The position numbers were made by a program, and so were the translations under genes. The notes under the pieces were generated by a model, which saw only the letters and a list, made by a program, of their open reading frames with translations, was not told the DNA's origin and did no database searches. 64,000 bases of DNA, taken from Sambucus nigra (taxonomy: Eukaryota > Streptophyta > Magnoliopsida > Dipsacales > Adoxaceae). The stretch lies in assembly GCA_949130495.1 (NCBI GenBank), contig OX422213.1, positions 206,391,660 through 206,455,659 on the forward strand. Reading direction: 5' to 3'. Of the stretch, positions 12,044 through 23,629 are shown piece after piece (the first letter of the stretch is position 1; every line of letters starts with the position of its first letter).

Positions 12044-13352
12044 TGGTGTTGTCCCATTTTCAAGAGTATCGACTTTATTTAAGAAGGGAGTAAGAAATTT
12101 GAAGACTCGGGTTCATTGAGTAGGATTGAAGGAGTTGATACCAGCGGAGCAAGATCATCGCCGCATCAGGGTATTAGGAAAGAGTTGTCAGGGGTCGCAA
12201 TAGTGCCTTGTCCTTCAGGATGGTTAGGAAGGATTTTCAGGAGGATGTTTCTTTGAGGAGAATTAGGCCTTAGGAAGTAGGGCTTGTCCTGGAAGGAGTA
12301 GAGGGACCCAGGGATGAAGTGAAATAGTTGGATTATGGAAGTATAAGGTAGAATGCCTTTCTTTGAGTTTAGGTCATGCTTTACGCGGTATTGGGAGCGT
12401 CGCATGTAAGGTATAATGAGTGGTTAGCCGCTACACCCATAGTGTGTACAAAATTTTCCTTGGAGGAAGGAATGAGTAACTACGACCTTTGTATGACATC
12501 TTTTGGGATAATAGACCATCTCGTGGTGAGCTAGTAGAGAGATGTGCTATTGATTTCCAAAAGTGCGGACAGTTAAGACTTGTTGAGTAGTGACTATGAG
12601 ATTATTATTTTATAGATAGGCTAGGTAAAGTGATTGTAGTGTTCCAATTATGGAAGAAATTACCTTGCAGAAATGCTTTGATGTGATGTAAAGGATTTGT
12701 ATAACTGAGAAGATTCAGAGTTTAGTAGATTCATTGTTGAGCACGGAATTCAGCTCAGGGTTGTGCTAGTTTTAAGATCAAGTGGGTTGGTGAGAGTATT
12801 GTATTTATTGGGGCCTTATGTCTTGTATATAATATGTTTGATTGGTGTGTTGAAATGTATGAAATTAGTTTATATTATATTCTCATATATAGGCCTTCGG
12901 GAAATATCTATGATTCGAAAATCTTTTTAAAAACCTAAATCCTGGTTCAACTGATCTTAATCCCCGACATAGCTACACAGTAGTATATTGGGAGGGTTCT
13001 TTGTTTGGATTTTTCTTGCGAGACCTCCCTCGCACGAAAGTAGCGAATGTCAGGAATTGAGAAGAGTTCAACCATTTGAAATTTTAAACTTTTTATATAC
13101 TTAGTACGCTATTGTAGATTAAGTTGCTGAGAGTTATATTACAATTTGAGGCTAGTGGAGTCGGGTTATGTTTTTACGAGTTGAGCTCGGGTACAGGGTG
13201 TATGGGTGCCCTGGGTAGCTAATTTGATTTTAAAGTTTATATGATTCGATGTGAGAATTGGAAAAGATAGGTATAGTGATCTTGAGGGTAGATGTAAGGA
13301 CTAAATGAGATTCGAAGTCCTAGGCATAACCTAAATTTTGAGGGCAAAATTT
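12044..13352 (+). other. LARD interior, right part, no recognisable product
   Basis: About 1.3 kb from the solo LTR to the polypurine tract. Reading all frames I find no RT, RNase H or integrase motif and no long open frame on the plus strand. Confidence 0.55.
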
Positions 13353-13367
13353 TTGTAAGGGGGGAAG
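13353..13367 (+). other. LARD polypurine tract
   Basis: TTGTAAGGGGGGAAG lies two to three bases before the 3' LTR. A run of six G flanked by A is typical of plus-strand primer sites in plant gypsy elements. Confidence 0.8.
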
Positions 13368-13369
13368 TC

Positions 13370-16300
13370 TATAATACCCCGTGACTTTGGAACTGAGAAA
13401 TTAATTTTTTGGGAGAAATAAAATTTATTTAAATTGGAGAATTTTAAAATTTGGAAATTGAGGTTCAAAAAGTGAGGATGTTATAAAGTATTCCGGATGA
13501 CGATTCTGAGTTCGCTATTGATTCCGGATGGGTCAAGATAGTCAAAATGACTGTCCTTGGGTTTTATTTCAGTTTCAGGATATTTTTAAGTAAGTTTGAC
13601 TCGAATTGGAGTAAATGAGTCATTTAAAGAGTGTATTATCATTTTAAACTAGGATTTATGTTTTAAAGGTTTAAGAGGCTTACGAATTCAACCCATCTCA
13701 TTTAAGAGAAATAGAGAAAGAGAAAGAAGGAAAGAAAGAAAGAAGATGAAAAGAAGAAAGAGAGAGGAAAAATCTTGGAGATTCCGTCCAATAAGAAGTC
13801 CTGGGGATGATTCAACCTCTACAATTCTGAGGCAAGTGTTTAATCTTGCTAAATATTTCATTTTCTGTATTTTATTTCATAATTTGTGGATAAAAGAATT
13901 GGATTTTAGGGTTATATGTTAAAACCTAGATTTTTTGGACTAAAACTTGAATTTGATGTTTATACATGGGATTTATGATATATAATTTGATGGGATGAGA
14001 TGTTGGATGAGTTTTAACATTAAGAATATGACTGAGTTAAAGATTGGGGGTTAGATGATGATATTTGGGTGTTTGGGGAGTTAGGGTTCGTTCAAAAATG
14101 GAAAAAGGTCCAAGATATCTGGTATGGCCGTTCGACCGCGACCAGGGGTCCGATCGACCGCGCCCTAAGGGAAAAGCCAATTACATTCTTAGTAGGGAAA
14201 AATTTAGAACCACGGTCGAACAGGGGTCTGGGGCCGGTCAACCGATCCTCTGTTTTTAGCCCAAGAATGGGATTTTCTTTTACCCCCTTTTCTTTTGGGT
14301 TTTATTTTTAGGGGCCTTCTTAATGGACTTATTATGGAGGGTTATGATATAATATTAAGGCATTTGTGCCTTAGGATGAATAGGGGATTTCGAACTTATG
14401 TTAGAAATGAATTATGAGGATATGATGCCTCTTTTAGTAAGGAAATGATTGTGGGACTGAATGATAGGAGGATTATATTAATCTGATGGTGGTGGGCTAT
14501 CATGAAATAGTTCTAAATTGTAGAGATAGTCCCTTTCTGTTTATGTTCGTTTGAAGTCAAGAGGTAATGCGGTATATGCTTTAGATTATTACCGAAGAGA
14601 ATAGTTATGTGTGTATTTCTAGCCGAGTTAGTTATTGCATATTTATTCGCAATTAATAATAGATATTCCGAGGTATGATGGGGTTGTAAGAATGAATTTA
14701 GGATGAAGCATGAGGTTTGCAGACTATTAGTTATGTGTATACCTATAGTCGGGAGTACTATTAGATATATCGATGTGCATTCTAATATAGATGGGATGTA
14801 TAGTGATTGTTACACACATTAAACTTTGGGTAAATAACCTTAATGTTGGATATATTGGAAGACTATTCATATCATAAGGGCAATAGATGATTATGCTTCA
14901 AGTAAGGGATCGTACTTATATAACGAATTAAGTTAATATGCTTGGGGACGACGGCTAGTGTATAGAGGATTATGTACACTTATAGCCGGGTTTATAAATT
15001 TCATGCATACGGACGAAAGATAGTATGTATAGAGATAAATATATAGGTATGTGGATATTTCTATATGTGGGTATATATGGCATGAATATATATACAGTGT
15101 ATGTGAAATTTGGATTATATGATGTGATCATATGGATGTATATAAATAGTGTGATTGATATATATACTTATTGTGTGAGCATACCCGGCACATGCTATCA
15201 TGGGAAGTTGCGCGATGAGGGTGAGCAGATAGTTTGAGGAGCAGGGTGTGGATAGTCCCCAGGTCATAGTCGTCCATTTTTTTATTTGTGTGATTTTATT
15301 TTGGGGGTGAGAAGTCTTGGGTATGAGTCGTTCTCACTTTTCGGTTAGGAACTATGATCGCTTCCCATACGTTAGGATTGATTTTGTCGCCATGGTGGTG
15401 TGATAATAGTCCGATAGGTGGTGACCCCGGGAGAAAGTGTGTAATTCTTGGAAGATGATGGCATGGTGCAGTATTTTGGTATCCTATAACCGTTTATGTT
15501 ATGTGTATTGCAAAGTGTACATTATGTGTGTTATGTATACGTGGTTATAGGAATGAATGATTGCTTATATATATTTTTATAGAAAATATATATTTATATA
15601 TCCTATATGTGAAGAGGATATGGAGTTTATAGGAGGTACATCTTGTGTGATTTCGGTGTACTGGTTGATCAGGGTCGAAGGATCGTACTTAGAGACTATT
15701 GCGGTTATATCGACCCTAAGGATTTAAATTGAGATTTAATTGTGTATTTAGAGATGGTATTAAATAATTAGGTAGTTGGAGTAATAGGATTTGTGTGGAT
15801 GACATAATGGATCCCTATGATCAACATTGTCAAGGAGTAGTGTATCGGGGGGTTCCTTATTTGGATTTCGCTTTGCGAGATGCCCCACACACGAAACGTA
15901 GTACAATGTTGGGAGTGGAAAGAAGTTTTGTCCTTAGGAATTAGATGTATATATATGGAGAATAAATTCTTTATGCTAAAGCTTAATGTTAATGTGTGAC
16001 GTATTAAGACTTATACCTGGTTTAAATTAATAATTGGAACCACTAAAGCCTAGTAAAGCATGTATGTGTATATATATTTAGGTGTGATCAGAAAAGAAAG
16101 GATTCTTGGGTTATGTTAGGATTGCAGGTCATGCGGGTATAGGACGTGTGTATAGTTGGGTAGGTTGTCCTTAAATGTGTCAGGGAGCTTGGTGGTAATT
16201 TTATTAAGGTTCCAGGACACGATTAGGTGCGCGTTGTAGATGAGAGGTGAGTTGGGGGTTTCACGAGAGTGAAACTCCACTTTAATTATGAAATAATGTA

Positions 16301-16381
16301 TTTATATTTATTATGCACGGTTAGCACACTTGCTGTAAACATTTTTACACCTCGGGCTCTGACCCGTTTATATTTCTCTTT

Positions 16382-16462
<81 letters not shown>

Positions 16463-16956
16463 ACCAGAGGTGTCCTACGGCGTGGCTACCGGATGCTTTA
16501 CTATCAGCCGTAGCAGTTGCGGACTGTGGCAGGATTTAGATTGTAGTCGCTTCCTACTTCTTTGAAAATCTAGGTAGGATTCATGTTGTATATCGGGTTT
16601 ATACCCCAGGGATATTTGTAGCTGTTTATATTTCTCTCTTATGGTTATTGTACTGTTTGTGACTCGACAGTTTATTCTGGTATATTTCCTTTTGTGTACT
16701 CTTTTCATTTTATTACTAGCACTTTCTGTTATCATGGTACTTGTGTGCATTCTAACTTTTTTAGTAGTTCTATAGTGTTGGATTATTGTCCGTTGCATGT
16801 TTTATTTAAATTTTGGCATCCGCTTTTATAGTTTTGGGTAGTTAGCCTTGTTTATTTTTGTTTCGTCAGTTGATGCTAAGAGTGATCCATTTGAGATTCC
16901 TGTTTTATTTTGGTATAGGGTTGGCCACCCGTTATTATTTAAAGCGGGGTGTCACA
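13370..16956 (+). repeat. LARD 3' LTR (3,587 bp)
   Basis: Direct copy of 5686-9220. Its first dinucleotide is mutated to TA (TATAATACCCC), and it ends GCGGGGTGTCACA. It carries a TA microsatellite of 76 bases (16384-16459) where the 5' copy has only about 13 bases of TA. The shared AGGCAAGT...CTTGC element is at 13830-13849. Confidence 0.9.
16384..16459. repeat. TA microsatellite expanded in one LTR copy
   Basis: 76 bases of pure alternating AT. The corresponding place in the 5' LTR (about 8694-8710) has TCTCTCTCTATATATATAT only, so the tract expanded after insertion. It produces a spurious poly-Tyr/Ile reading frame. Confidence 0.95.
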
Positions 16957-16961
16957 CCTTC

Positions 16962-18480
16962 AAGCCTATGACATGTTTAGTTGAAGACGTATCGGCCTAT
17001 TTCAATGTGACGATATCATGTCGAGTTTCAAAGTGCCAAATTTTGCATCCTCAACGGTTCATCATTCTCCAAGGCTCCATATGGTATGAATGCATTATAT
17101 ATATATATATATATATATTTGTAGGAGCTTGGAAAATATATTGGGTGTAATTCGTATAAACTATTTTTAAGTATTTTTAATTTCAGAAAATCATGTTAGA
17201 AAAAGTTTTTGGAGTTAAAATGATAATGTAAAATTTTTGGTTTTTCTGACTTTTCGTTAGAAGTGTCATTCGAACGAAAATCTCCTTCAAACGAGATTTC
17301 GAATGAGTTTGCCAACGAGTTCCCCTGTTCTACACTAGATTAACATTAGAAGTCTCGTTCTAATGAGTTCGTTCGAACAAACTTTACCAACGAGAATTCT
17401 AACTATTTTATGCCATAAATTTCTTTTAAACATTATCGTTCGAAAGACCTGGAAATGTCTTTCGAACGAGATTTCTGGCGGGAACAAGTTTTAGCAGTTT
17501 TTTTCATTTTCCCACTACTTTGTCCCCACTACTCTATAAAACATTTTAACCACTTGGGGACTAGAATTTTTCTAATACTTTTCACCTCATTTTGAGACCT
17601 TTTGAGAGAAAATATTCATGTTTAGAAAAGTCCCTTTTGTGTGTTTAATTTAGATAGCAAAAGTCCTTCCAAAACACAAAAGATATACACCCATACAGTT
17701 TTGTTTATCCAATTGCTTCTACATTCATATATCTTTCTTATATTTTGGTTTGGAACCATTGGTTCATCTCTACCAAAAGAAGGAGAAGTTTGGGTTTGCT
17801 TCTGTATCACATAAAAGAAGAAGTCTTATTTTTGTTGTATCGTTCTCATACGATGAAAGGCACTGTGTGTGATTGACGGGTGTCCAAAAAGTCACATTGA
17901 AGGAGTCCAAGGTTCCGGTGGAGTTCGAGATTCTTGACTAAGAAGAGGTTGGTACAAGAAGACGCGTCAGTGACTTGAAGGAGTCGAGCCGAGTTGTGTA
18001 AGTCATATGTCTTGTACTTGTAATTTCCATACGTAGTGGAGTTAAAGCTAGGGGCTGTTCGAGGTTTTTACCATTTTGGGTTTTCCTCGTACATCGCGGC
18101 GTAGTGTGACTTGTTATTTTATCTTGCAAAACATATAGATGCATGCTTTGGTAATTCAAGATAAAATGTGGTTTAATCACACAAAAGTTTAATTTGGTGC
18201 TTAATTTAATCTAAGTCATCAATTGCTAATTTGGTAAAATTTTAGTTTTCCTTCATTTCAAAATGATTTAATTTGTGTAGGAAAATTCTTAGGACTTAAT
18301 AAAATTAATTTTTGGGCTTAAAGTAAAAATTCACAAATTTGAGTTTAAGTGTAATTTTAATTTTGAGAAAATGAAAATTTGTTTTACTTTAGTTTTAATT
18401 TGTGAAGAAATTAACTTTGTATCTTGTGTAGTTGTTTTTGAGTGAACCATCTATATTCCGCACTTTAAAGAAAATTCATA
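16962..18480 (+). repeat. Copia 3' LTR, main fragment (right end uncertain)
   Basis: This resumes the copia LTR after the LARD duplication. It contains a TA tract (17098-17117), a cluster of TTCGAACGA-type palindromes (17262-17480), and a likely core promoter CTCTATAAAAC at 17532-17542. Length and layout fit a SIRE-type LTR of 1 kb or more. I could not fix the right end: no clean CA plus primer site was found, so about 18,480 is a guess where the texture changes. No coding sequence is supported. Confidence 0.45.
17532..17542 (+). promoter_or_regulatory. Putative TATA box of the copia LTR
   Basis: CTCTATAAAAC in otherwise GC-poor LTR sequence, downstream of the TTCGAA palindrome cluster. Transcripts would start about 30 bases further. 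Confidence 0.4.
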
Positions 18481-19100
18481 TTTAATAATTCAATTAAAAG
18501 AAAGATTTCAAAATTGGGGGTCCTATTGCGTTTTCAGAAGAGAATAGTGTATCCGTACCTGAATAAAAATTGATCGAGAATTATGATTTCAAATATGTGT
18601 TATTCTCAAAAAGTTGACAAAGGTCCGTTCTTAAGGCGTCTTGAGAAAACCCATTTAATGTTGACAAATCTTGAGTTGAAAGTTATGTAGAATGGGTCTA
18701 GGATTTAGAGGTTGAAAAGGATGTAAAAGGTGAGAGGCTTCTGCCCTAAGGGTTGATGGAAATATGTTTTTAAAGTCCTAACCCCGAGTTGGTTTTATAC
18801 CAAAAATAAATAAGAGTTTGAGTGGTAAAAGACTTCCAAGAAAACAGGACTGTTTGGCGAAACAAACCGGTGAATTAGTCCAACCTAAACTATCGGTCCG
18901 GTTCAGTCGAAAAAATTAAAATTTTTAAATCCCAATTTAAATTCCCATTTTAATCTGATTTTAATTCCAATGAAAATCTTACTTTTAAATATTAAAATTC
19001 AACATTTTAAATTACTAAAAATTAACAAATTCCAAAATTTTATTTTACCCAAAATTCTAAATTAATTTAAATAATCCATTTAAATTTACGGGGTGTTACA
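18481..19100 (-). repeat. Fragment of a chromovirus-type LTR, 5' end at 19100
   Basis: The minus strand from 19100 reads TGTAACACCCCGTAAATTT, the usual start of the gypsy LTRs in this window. The other end is not resolved and no target duplication was found, so this may be a truncated LTR. It abuts the broken Tat protease at 19101. The rest is AT-rich and without coding sequence. Confidence 0.5.
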
Positions 19101-19750
19101 TCCTTGAGGGCTACCCTACCCATGATAACAATGTAGGCCGAGTAAACATTTTTGTTCATGATGAAGAAGTTGATCTTTTTGGTGAGCCTCTTCGGCCAGG
19201 CATTCCCCATCATAACATTCGTTTCATAAATCCCCAAAGGGTGGACTTTTCACTTCTAAATCCTAACAGAGGATGATGATGGGGTACAAGTCTCTTTTTT
19301 TCTCAATCCTAGTCCTTTGAAGCATGGCCAGAACATAACATCGAACGTGCTCCCCCCATCCACCAATATCTTGGGCACATCAAACCCATGTAACCACGCA
19401 ATCCCCGTGAAATATAACCTTTAGAAACTTACAATCAAGGTGTTCATGTCCACCTTCTTTATCTTCTCTGGCTTCAAATCAACAGGGGATGAATTCATAG
19501 TCTCTGCTTTTGGGATTACTTTTGCCTCAGCGGCGTGGCCCTTCCTGTCGGCCACCTACATGCCGCTGCCTACGAGGCCTCCACATATCATTTTCATATC
19601 AAAAGAGATCATATTCAGACGACCCTTAGGATCCATATCTTTCAGTGGGAGGTCGGGGTCGGGCTCATTATCATCATCAGATTCATCTTTATACCTGTTT
19701 GTCAGGGCACCCTCTTTACAATTATCGGATCTTATTTTTCTAGTGTCATT
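19101..19750 (-). pseudogene. pol: Truncated Tat protease region
   Basis: Downstream of the gag zinc motif on the minus strand, bases 19321-19380 read ILVDGGSTFDVMFWPCF. This matches the aspartic-protease active-site block in the other Tat element (VLVDNGSSADIMYYSCF). Here the triad is D-G-G. The sequence stops abruptly at 19100, where an unrelated LTR begins, so RT, RNase H and integrase are absent. Frameshifts and stops occur throughout. Confidence 0.65.
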
Positions 19751-21509
19751 TCATCCTCCTCTTGAATAGTTCTTGTCTATATACTTCCTGAGCTTTCCAG
19801 CCTTTAGCATCTTTTTTATCTCATCTTTGAGAGTGAATAATTTGTCAATGGTGCGTCCATGATATTGATGGAACTCACACCACAGGCTCCTATTCCTTTT
19901 ATGAGGAGGGGCTCTTAACTTATCTGGCCATCTCATAATTGATCGTTCTTTATCTCATTTGAAATTTGTTCTAAGCTAACAGTCAACGGGGTATAGTCAG
20001 CGAACTTATCATTCTTCGACCTCTTCTTATCAGCTTTACCTTTGAATTTCTGAAACTTTCTTTCACTGGCCCCTTCTCATCTTCCTCCTTGGCCGATATG
20101 ACCTCCTTGGCGTTCACCACTCTCCTGATCATAGACATGAGTTTTGCCATAGAATTTGGAGGGTCCTCGACCAATGTCCACAAGAACTTTCCTTTCTGTA
20201 ATCCTCCCATTAGAGTAGTCATTGAAATATTCTCATAATAGTCTCCCACTTCTAATTTCTCCTTGTTGAAGCGAGCTATGCAGTCTCGTAGAGACTCATT
20301 TTTTCCTTTCTTCGCATACAATAAGTGAGTGGTTTTCTTCCTCAGCTCAACCACAAAGAAGAAGTTATGTATAAATCTCTCTGTAAGTTTCTTAAAATTC
20401 TTACGAAAGGGAAGTATACGAGACATATGTAGCATCGGTCAGAGTGCTTAAAAATGCTCTGCACTTCATATCGTCTGAGATTAAGAAGATATATGAAAAA
20501 TATTGGTACATCTCAACATAGTGGATGATATTTATTCTCCCATTATATATTGGTGTCACTACCGACGGCTTAACATAGGCGGAGTAGGGTAAGCCACAAT
20601 CCTAGCAACAAATGGCGACCCTTTATTATAATCCCTCTAAAGAGGGTCTCGACTCTTCATTAGATCTTCAATTTTATCCTATAGTCACTAAATATAGTTG
20701 TTCCATGGTTTGTCAGCAATAGGAACTATGGCATTATCTACATCAGAGGCATTATCGCCAACCCCTTCCCTCACGGCCTGCCACTAGACGGGCTCTTAGC
20801 TAGCCATTCTATGGTGGATATTAACTTCTCACTGCTCCTCATCTTGACCTCTATGAGTACTATGGTCATCACATCTATCATTACTTTGAGAACCCGTAAT
20901 CCTTTTAGACCTAGAGAGCTGATCCTATAAATCAACAACTGGATCAAGCCTGTTAAAGGTTGACCATCTGCTTATACTATCCAATGCTAATGCCTATGGT
21001 GGTTAGTCTCATCTCAGTTATCCACCGCGCCCCCTGTTGGGATGCATTAGACGTAGATTATCTCTAGAGATCTCATAAGGCTCCCAACATCCCCTCTCGC
21101 CCTCATCATCGTAGCGGTCATACTAAGATTCCTAACCTTGCCTCCCCAAGCATAATCGTTTGGCTTTGGCTACATCCTAACGTCTTTATTGTTGGGGAAC
21201 CTCCTTGTGAGTGGCCTAGGGTGGTCCCCTGGCTGCCAGATTTCGAGGGCCTTCTCTAGAGGCCGAAGTTATCATCTCATCTCCGGCATCGGTGGGTCCA
21301 AACAATATGTTCTTACCAAAGGCGGCAAGTTTCTCTTGAATCAGTTGTTGACTAGGTGCCAGGGAGAGCAGCTCCGCTACCACATTATCTATTTCTGACT
21401 GAGGGGTCTTGGATAGAGATGGGACCAGTGGAAGGAGGTAAATTTGGGGCCATATATCTGGTGAACTGGTAGAGCTAAGAACTAGAGAAGAGCTTGAGAG
21501 AATCGACAT
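19751..21509 (-). pseudogene. gag: Tat gag, decayed
   Basis: Pieces in order on the minus strand: an N-terminal open stretch (21216-21509); a degenerate linker; a Retrotrans_gag-like block (19983-20435) with SLRDCIARFNKEKLEVGDYYE, which matches SLRDYI/FNNEKLEV of the other Tat copy; and a zinc-knuckle segment (19751-19936) with CEFHQYHGRTIDKLFTLKDE, in which the last cysteine is replaced. The frame changes between the last two pieces. The protein would form the virus-like particle. This copy is clearly non-functional. Confidence 0.75.
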
Positions 21510-21614
21510 GATCTCTTTTAATGGTGATATAGGCCCACTTGAGCAGAGTTAGATCACCACCAGAGAATTCGATGAGTAAAAAGCTAAGCAAGGAGGAAGA
21601 AGATGTAATTTACT

Positions 21615-21630
21615 CCCACAGACGATGCCA
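21615..21630 (-). other. Primer-binding site of the truncated Tat element
   Basis: The minus strand reads TGGCATCGTCTGTGGG directly after the LTR. It matches TGGCGCCGTCTGTGGG in the intact Tat copy except for one G-to-A change. tRNA identity was not determined. Confidence 0.75.
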
Positions 21631-21633
21631 AAT

Positions 21634-21857
21634 TGATGATACCAAATATGCACCACCAAGTCAATGTAAGATATGAGCTCGAACCAGTATAACAATGGAG
21701 TATGAATCAGCAATATAAATATAGAAAGAAATGAGGAAAAGTAGATAAAAGATAGCAATGTAAGTGTTTCAGCCTATTTAGGCCTACTCTACTGTGCAAA
21801 GGTGAGTGAACTTCACTATAAACTTGGGCTTTAATGGACTTATGATACAAGTTAGTC

Positions 21858-21893
<36 letters not shown>

Positions 21894-22491
21894 TCATTTT
21901 GAGAGAGCTTTGGCTAGGGTTTGAAATTATAGATCTCCTTTAATATATGAGACGACAAGTATATATAGTACTTGGGGAACCCCCCAAGCATGTAGTAAGC
22001 ATGAATGGAATGTTATAGACAATCAGGTTGATCCATGTATATCATGATGATTAAATATTCCCTCACGTGGGAGGGATATATTGTTATATTGGTTTAGCAC
22101 ACGTGGGAACTAAGTCCCACGCACACTCTCCCATGCATCCCCTAATACATGCACTCCGCTCGCTATTTACATTCGTCCATCCAGACCAGGATGAGGCCGA
22201 GTTATCAAGTTGGGTCTGCTGATGGGATGATAACTATCTTGTTGACCTATCTCTTCATATCCTCGTCGTCCAGGTAATGGCTGAGGAAGAGGATATTTAA
22301 GTCATAAGATCACTGTTATTGGGCATGAGCTGTTAGTCGAGTGACGATCGGGATGAGGATACTAGCTGAGGATGAGTCAACCGAGGTTGGGTCCACGAAC
22401 GATTCATAACTTCCTGGGTTGGATGGTTTGGTTAGGGCCAACCTTAGTCGAGGGGACAATGTCCTGAGATGAGGTTATATTTGGTATATCA
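21634..22491 (-). repeat. 5' LTR of the truncated Tat element (858 bp)
   Basis: On the plus strand the block starts TGATGATACCAAATAT and ends ATATTTGGTATATCA; the ends are complementary with one mismatch over about 15 bases. The primer site follows on the minus strand. A CT microsatellite (21861-21889) and a TATATATA core near 21960 lie inside. It was inserted into a minus-strand chromovirus gag, whose sequence continues from 22492. Confidence 0.78.
21861..21889. repeat. TC microsatellite
   Basis: 29 bases of alternating TC in the Tat LTR. On the transcribed (minus) strand this is GA. Confidence 0.95.
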
Positions 22492-23530
22492 AATATTAAT
22501 CATAGCAATGTACACCATAAAAATATTATAGGATAATATAGGCCTACCCAATCCATATATCATCACAAGAAAAACATAAGTCTCACATATGACTAACATA
22601 GTACACCGGAGCGCCCATACATCCAATCCACATGCACATACCCACAAGTCATAACTATATACATAACTCATATAAGTACAAAGTATAACTATAAAATAGC
22701 GTACCATACTACCCCACTAGCCATATCTTAGTTCCTCTTAAGGTTGTCCCACCAGTCTTTGTCCCATTCAGACCACTTGACTCATTCATATTTCCTATCT
22801 TTTTCTAGTAAATCATTTGCTCTTACCAGAGCATCAGTGCGACATCCACCACCCGAGCATATGTGGTGTGTATCGAATTTCCCATCCCAACTTGCTTGAT
22901 AGACAGTGTTAACCCATTAATGAACCAGTTCTTCCTTTTATTTTTCGTGCTCACCTACTATAATGCAAACATGGATAAGTCAGTTAACTCATGCTCATAC
23001 TAAGTAAATCCTTGAACCCTGATCCAGATTAAGAGAATCCTTCTTCTCCAATCTCCTAATAGTAAAAGGAAACTATATATTATTGAATTTCACCATAAAG
23101 TATCCATAGTTCATACAATCACTGTCCTCGGGTGTGGTCACACTCTCCCACCACTATAGAGTGTCTCCTGTTAACGTAAAAATAAAAAAAATCATCTTCT
23201 GCACATCATTTCAATCCACCATCCTTGGATTCCTCTACATACCTCTCGTCCACTAGCTATCTATCATTGGATTAGATTCCCTACCAAAAGTGGGAGGATT
23301 TCCCTTACTAAAGTTATCCCTCACCCTAACCCATGTTGATATGGGTCATCCTTACTGGTAAGACCCTTTGGTTTCCCAACTCTGTCTACCAACTCAATAC
23401 CCACCATAGTGGCCTTGTAAACAATGGTCGATAACTCATCGACTCTGACAAGAAACTGTCCTTGCCTATTTTGACTCGGGGAACTAGGAATTGAACCGAC
23501 TCTTCTAGCTCCATCTCACTTAGTGTTCGT
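22492..23530 (-). pseudogene. gag: Chromovirus-type gag, decayed
   Basis: Minus-strand reading, with many stops, starts near 23530 (MTNTKWDGARR...). It contains FLVRVDELSTIVYKATMVGIE and then a Retrotrans_gag-like block with DVQKMIFFIFTLTGDTL-WWESV, MNYGYFMVKFNNIYFPF-like and SLNLDQGSRIYL. The order and the hydrophobic-Trp-Trp motif fit gypsy capsid. The sequence ends at the Tat LTR at 22491; the rest of the element is not seen to the left. Confidence 0.55.
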
Positions 23531-23629
23531 CATCTAAAATGATAGGAAAACCCATATGTCTGAATCGAAGCCTAAGAGTACAAATCAACAAAATGCATCA
23601 AATATTAGCGTGGAAAAAACTACAACAGA

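Larger units (their letters stand above)
5686..16956 (+). mobile_element. LARD-like non-autonomous LTR retrotransposon, complete, duplication CCTTC
   Basis: Two long direct repeats (5686-9220 and 13370-16956) bound a short interior. CCTTC occurs directly before (5681-5685) and after (16957-16961), a perfect 5-bp target duplication. The left LTR is followed by a Met-tRNA-type primer site and the right LTR is preceded by a polypurine tract, so the element is complete in outline. After removing a nested solo LTR (9727-12043) the interior is only about 1.8 kb and encodes no recognisable gag or pol. Very long LTRs with a coding-free interior fit large retrotransposon derivatives (LARDs), which rely on proteins from autonomous relatives, here probably chromoviruses judging by LTR ends and primer site. 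Confidence 0.9.

Noticed and set aside
14065..14311. Two overlapping open frames in the LARD 3' LTR
   Set aside because: Not preserved in the 5' LTR copy and without recognisable motif.
16269..16565. 98-residue open frame with long Tyr-Ile run
   Set aside because: Created by the TA microsatellite.
17262..17480. Heat-shock elements (TTCGAA words)
   Set aside because: The classical heat-shock element needs two bases between TTC and GAA; here they are adjacent, so I describe them only as palindromes.
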